Under the pieces are notes generated by a model. It had not been told where the DNA came from, did no database searches, and saw nothing but the letters and a program-made list of their open reading frames with translations. This document shows, piece by piece, positions 62,078 through 64,000 of a stretch of 64,000 nt of DNA. Made by a program: the position numbers and the translations under genes. Source of the stretch: Cladocopium goreaui (lineage: Eukaryota > Sar > Dinophyceae > Suessiales > Symbiodiniaceae); NCBI GenBank assembly GCA_947184155.2, contig CAMXCT020001427.1, forward strand, positions 1-64,000, in the 5' to 3' direction. How positions within the stretch are numbered: the stretch's first letter is position 1; every line of letters starts with the position of its first letter.

Positions 62078-62743
62078 TGTGAAAATCCTACCTGGTATAG
62101 CGCTGAGAGATCAGTGACGTTGCACAGTTTTGATTTCACCAAGTATCGTCTGTGGACGAGCCTATTTTGACTTGGAACGATTGTGAATGGACAGATCGTA
62201 GTTTGTAGTTTTGATTTGACCGAATATCATCTGTGGAAGATATACTTTTGAATGTTTTTGGATGCTCTATGAAGCATAGATCATTTTGTGACACTCAACG
62301 AGCACAACCGACACTGCGGTTGCACTCGTCTCGTTTTGTAGTTGAGAGTTGTGATGTTTTTGTAGGAAACCGAACATTATTTGAACAGTTTGGAAACATT
62401 TCAACAGTTTGAGAACCGAATGAAAGCTTTTGATCCTCAGTGGATCGCTGATCGGAATTTCGTCAAGACTGGAATACAGTTTGCAGTTTAGACAAAAACC
62501 CCTGCTTGGTTTTTGTCACCTTTAAACAGTATTTGAACTGAATGCCCTTCGTTGGCTCAAGCCCGAGCGAGAGAAACAGAGTGTGTGTTGAAGCGTTGCT
62601 TGTTGTCTGGAGTGATTTGAGCGAGAGAGCACGGAAAGTTTGACTCACGTTTGTTTATTTGTGGAAAAGCCTTTGGGTAACTTTGATCGCGATAGGTTTT
62701 GTTTTGGTTTTCAAGGCACAACTTAGCGGTGCAAAGTTTTACG
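62078..62743 (+). repeat. Element IV 3' LTR
   Basis: 666 bp. Lacks the seven bases aacgacc present in the 5' LTR, which removes one arm of the ccaacga/tcgttgg hairpin next to the spliced-leader-like word (62552-62561). The 10-bp stem gacaaaaacc/ggtttttgtc is kept. Confidence 0.95.
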
Positions 62744-62748
62744 AGGTT

Positions 62749-63616
62749 GTTTATCAAGCCGGAAAGACATTGCATTTTGCAAATTCACCGAATCAATGCA
62801 GTGGCAACATCAGTCATGATGAGAATGTGCACAAAAGAGAACTGAATTGGATCGATAAATCGTCCATTGAGCTGTCACCGTGCAAAACAGAAAAGCAAAC
62901 AACAAAAACCCAAAACAAACAAAACAGACAAAAAACAAAAAACATTGATACGGCAAAAGAAAACAAGAGCGAAATAACAAAAGCACAAAAATTCCATACT
63001 GTAATCTGTGAACCGGAGCAACAAAGGCTCATTGCTGGCTTTTGGATCGTGTTTGGTTTTTGATGGGACCGCTCACTGGACTGTGCATATGTCCATTACC
63101 AGTGCTCTTTGAGGCTATCGACGTTTAGACGGCCTTGCATGATAATTTACAATTCATCTTTTTGCTGCGATTGAACGTGTGTAACGACCTGGCGAAAGCC
63201 ATGAAGGCGTTAGACGGAAAAATTGCTGCTTTTGGATCGTTTCCAAGCAGCTGTGAGAATGTTGCCCGTGCGGCGTAGACTCTGTGAAACGTGGTGTGAA
63301 AACGGATCTGAGGTGAATTGCTAGTGCTTATGACATCCTCGTAAGTCGAGTCCTGCAGGTTGGCGTAGTGCTCTCGCGAGGAAGTGCATCCTTCACAACT
63401 GCTCCTCCTGCCTTGCTTCGGTCGTGTTGTTTTCTGGTTGTTTGGTGTTGTGTCTGTTGTTGTGTTTCTTTCTGGCTTCCTCCCTCCTCTTGTCCTGTCC
63501 GCCCTGAGGCTGTGCTGTTGTTCTGGTTTTGTTTCTGTCTATGCATTACTTGCCAAAGTGTACCTTCGGTCCGCAGATGGGATGTGTTGGTACACTTGGA
63601 CTGACTAAGGGCTTCA
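62749..63616. other. Flank of element IV, no gene
   Basis: Contains an A-rich stretch (62890-62990, aaaacaaacaaaacag-type), the second copy of the gacctggcgaaagcca motif at 63186-63226, and t/g-rich low complexity at 63415-63540. Confidence 0.55.
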
Positions 63617-63666
63617 CCAGCGCTGGCAAGACCAACGCCATACCAACTGAGCCATCGGGTCGCCTG
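63617..63666 (-). mobile_element. SINE fragment, inverted relative to the next copy
   Basis: The minus strand reads aggcgacccgatggctcagt and on to ccagcgctgg, the same first 49 bases as the complete SINE, including the A box tggctcagttgg. It departs before the B box region. Confidence 0.85.
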
Positions 63667-63771
63667 TGATGCGTCTGTGTTTCAAGTCTGTAGTCATGCT
63701 GCAAAACCATGCAGCGTTTCAAAAACTGCAGTTCATCACCAGGCTTTTCCATGATCTTTTTGTTTTTTGTT

Positions 63772-63913
63772 AGGCGACCCGATGGCTCAGTTGGTATGGC
63801 GTTGGTCTTGCCAGCGCTGACAGACTGCCGGTGGTGGTTCGAATCCCTGCTGGTCCACTCGGGAGTCTCAAGTGCGACCCGCCGAAAGGCAACGGGCGCC
63901 GACCACAAAAAAA
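63772..63913 (+). mobile_element. Complete tRNA-derived SINE with 19-bp target duplication
   Basis: The head carries a pol III A box (tggctcagttgg) and B box (ggttcgaatcc) at tRNA-like spacing, but the acceptor stem does not pair well, so it is not a functional tRNA gene. A 60-bp body (cactcgggagtctcaagtgc...) and an A7 tail follow. The flanks gatctttttgttttttgtt at 63753-63771 and 63914-63932 match perfectly, the signature of target-primed reverse transcription. Confidence 0.93.
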
Positions 63914-63932
63914 GATCTTTTTGTTTTTTGTT

Positions 63933-64000
63933 GTTCGCGTTGTGTAGGGTTTGGTGTGACCTGCTCTGTGTTGCCCTCCCCTGCCCTTACTTAGGCGCGA
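63933..64000. other. Window end, no feature
   Basis: g/t- and c-rich sequence; nothing recognised. Confidence 0.4.

Larger units (their letters stand above)
51666..62743 (+). mobile_element. Element IV: intact 11.1-kb Ty1/copia retrotransposon with two extra ORFs
   Basis: LTRs at 51666-52334 and 62078-62743 begin tgtgaaaatcc and end ttttacg. Target duplication aggtt lies at 51661-51665 and 62744-62748. The LTRs differ only by indels of 1, 3 and 7 bases and two adjacent substitutions that I can see, so insertion is recent. A primer-binding site follows the 5' LTR and a purine tract precedes the 3' LTR. Gag-pol is one uninterrupted frame. Two more intact plus-strand ORFs (58409 and 61386) lie between pol and the 3' LTR, where copia elements usually have nothing. 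Confidence 0.95.

Noticed and set aside
63368..63608. Hydrophobic ORFs as membrane or signal proteins
   Set aside because: Two overlapping frames of a t/g/c-rich tract give the same impression; low-complexity artefact.
63772..63855. tRNA gene
   Set aside because: A and B boxes are present but the acceptor stem does not pair, and the unit has a tail, poly-A and a target duplication, so it is a SINE.

Overview
The window reads as nuclear DNA of a dinoflagellate (inference; the species cannot be named from sequence alone). The evidence is gene-poor DNA dominated by degenerate and young retroelements, Ty1/copia and tyrosine-recombinase (YR) polyproteins of an algal type, LTRs containing a stretch resembling the 3' end of the dinoflagellate spliced leader, exon-like fragments with AG|G acceptors, and no bacterial gene organisation. 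I see no rRNA gene, functional tRNA gene or CRISPR array.

Layout. 1-1338 is a 42-bp minisatellite organised as a 507-bp higher-order repeat. 1.7-14.1 kb is a minus-strand cluster of broken small genes: two Rep-like genes (HUH endonuclease plus superfamily 3 helicase, the architecture of Rep proteins of CRESS-DNA viruses and plasmids), two clearly paralogous coiled-coil proteins with a possible third, and a short basic coiled-coil protein. It is interrupted by a 47-bp array (9.66-10.08 kb) and a 151-bp array (11.35-11.84 kb). One Rep gene appears to carry an in-place inversion of its endonuclease half. 14.2-21.45 kb is a frameshifted copia element (element I) whose pol ends in a methyltransferase-like domain. 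21.36-30.06 kb is a YR retroelement (element II) with split direct repeats A1-body-B1-A2-B2, the recombinase gene first, then gag, an in-frame TGA, and a methyltransferase-like/RT/RNase H polyprotein. 30.5-32.4 kb holds one small orphan ORF. 32.46-36.25 kb (minus) is the 5'-truncated C-terminal part of an SF1 helicase-like gene with one in-frame TAA. 36-41 kb is repeat mosaic with a large foldback.

41.3-51.4 kb is a complete LTR element (element III; 1.6-kb LTRs, 5-bp target duplication) inserted in a tRNA-derived SINE. It has no pol but carries three orphan ORFs. 51.67-62.74 kb is an apparently intact, young copia element (element IV; 666-669-bp LTRs, 5-bp target duplication). It has one uninterrupted gag-pol ORF followed by two further ORFs: a zinc-knuckle plus methyltransferase-like protein, and a membrane-anchored Cys/His-rich protein. 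The window ends with a complete SINE flanked by a perfect 19-bp target duplication.

How the parts may work together: elements III and IV share a primer-binding site embedded in a hairpin, similar polypurine tracts, 5-bp target duplications and LTRs that look like chains of short perfect stem-loops. The simplest reading is that III is mobilised in trans by IV-like machinery. The strongest candidates for something undescribed are the hairpin-chain LTR family with its accessory ORFs, the YR element with gag-TGA-methyltransferase-RT organisation, and the Rep/coiled-coil cluster.
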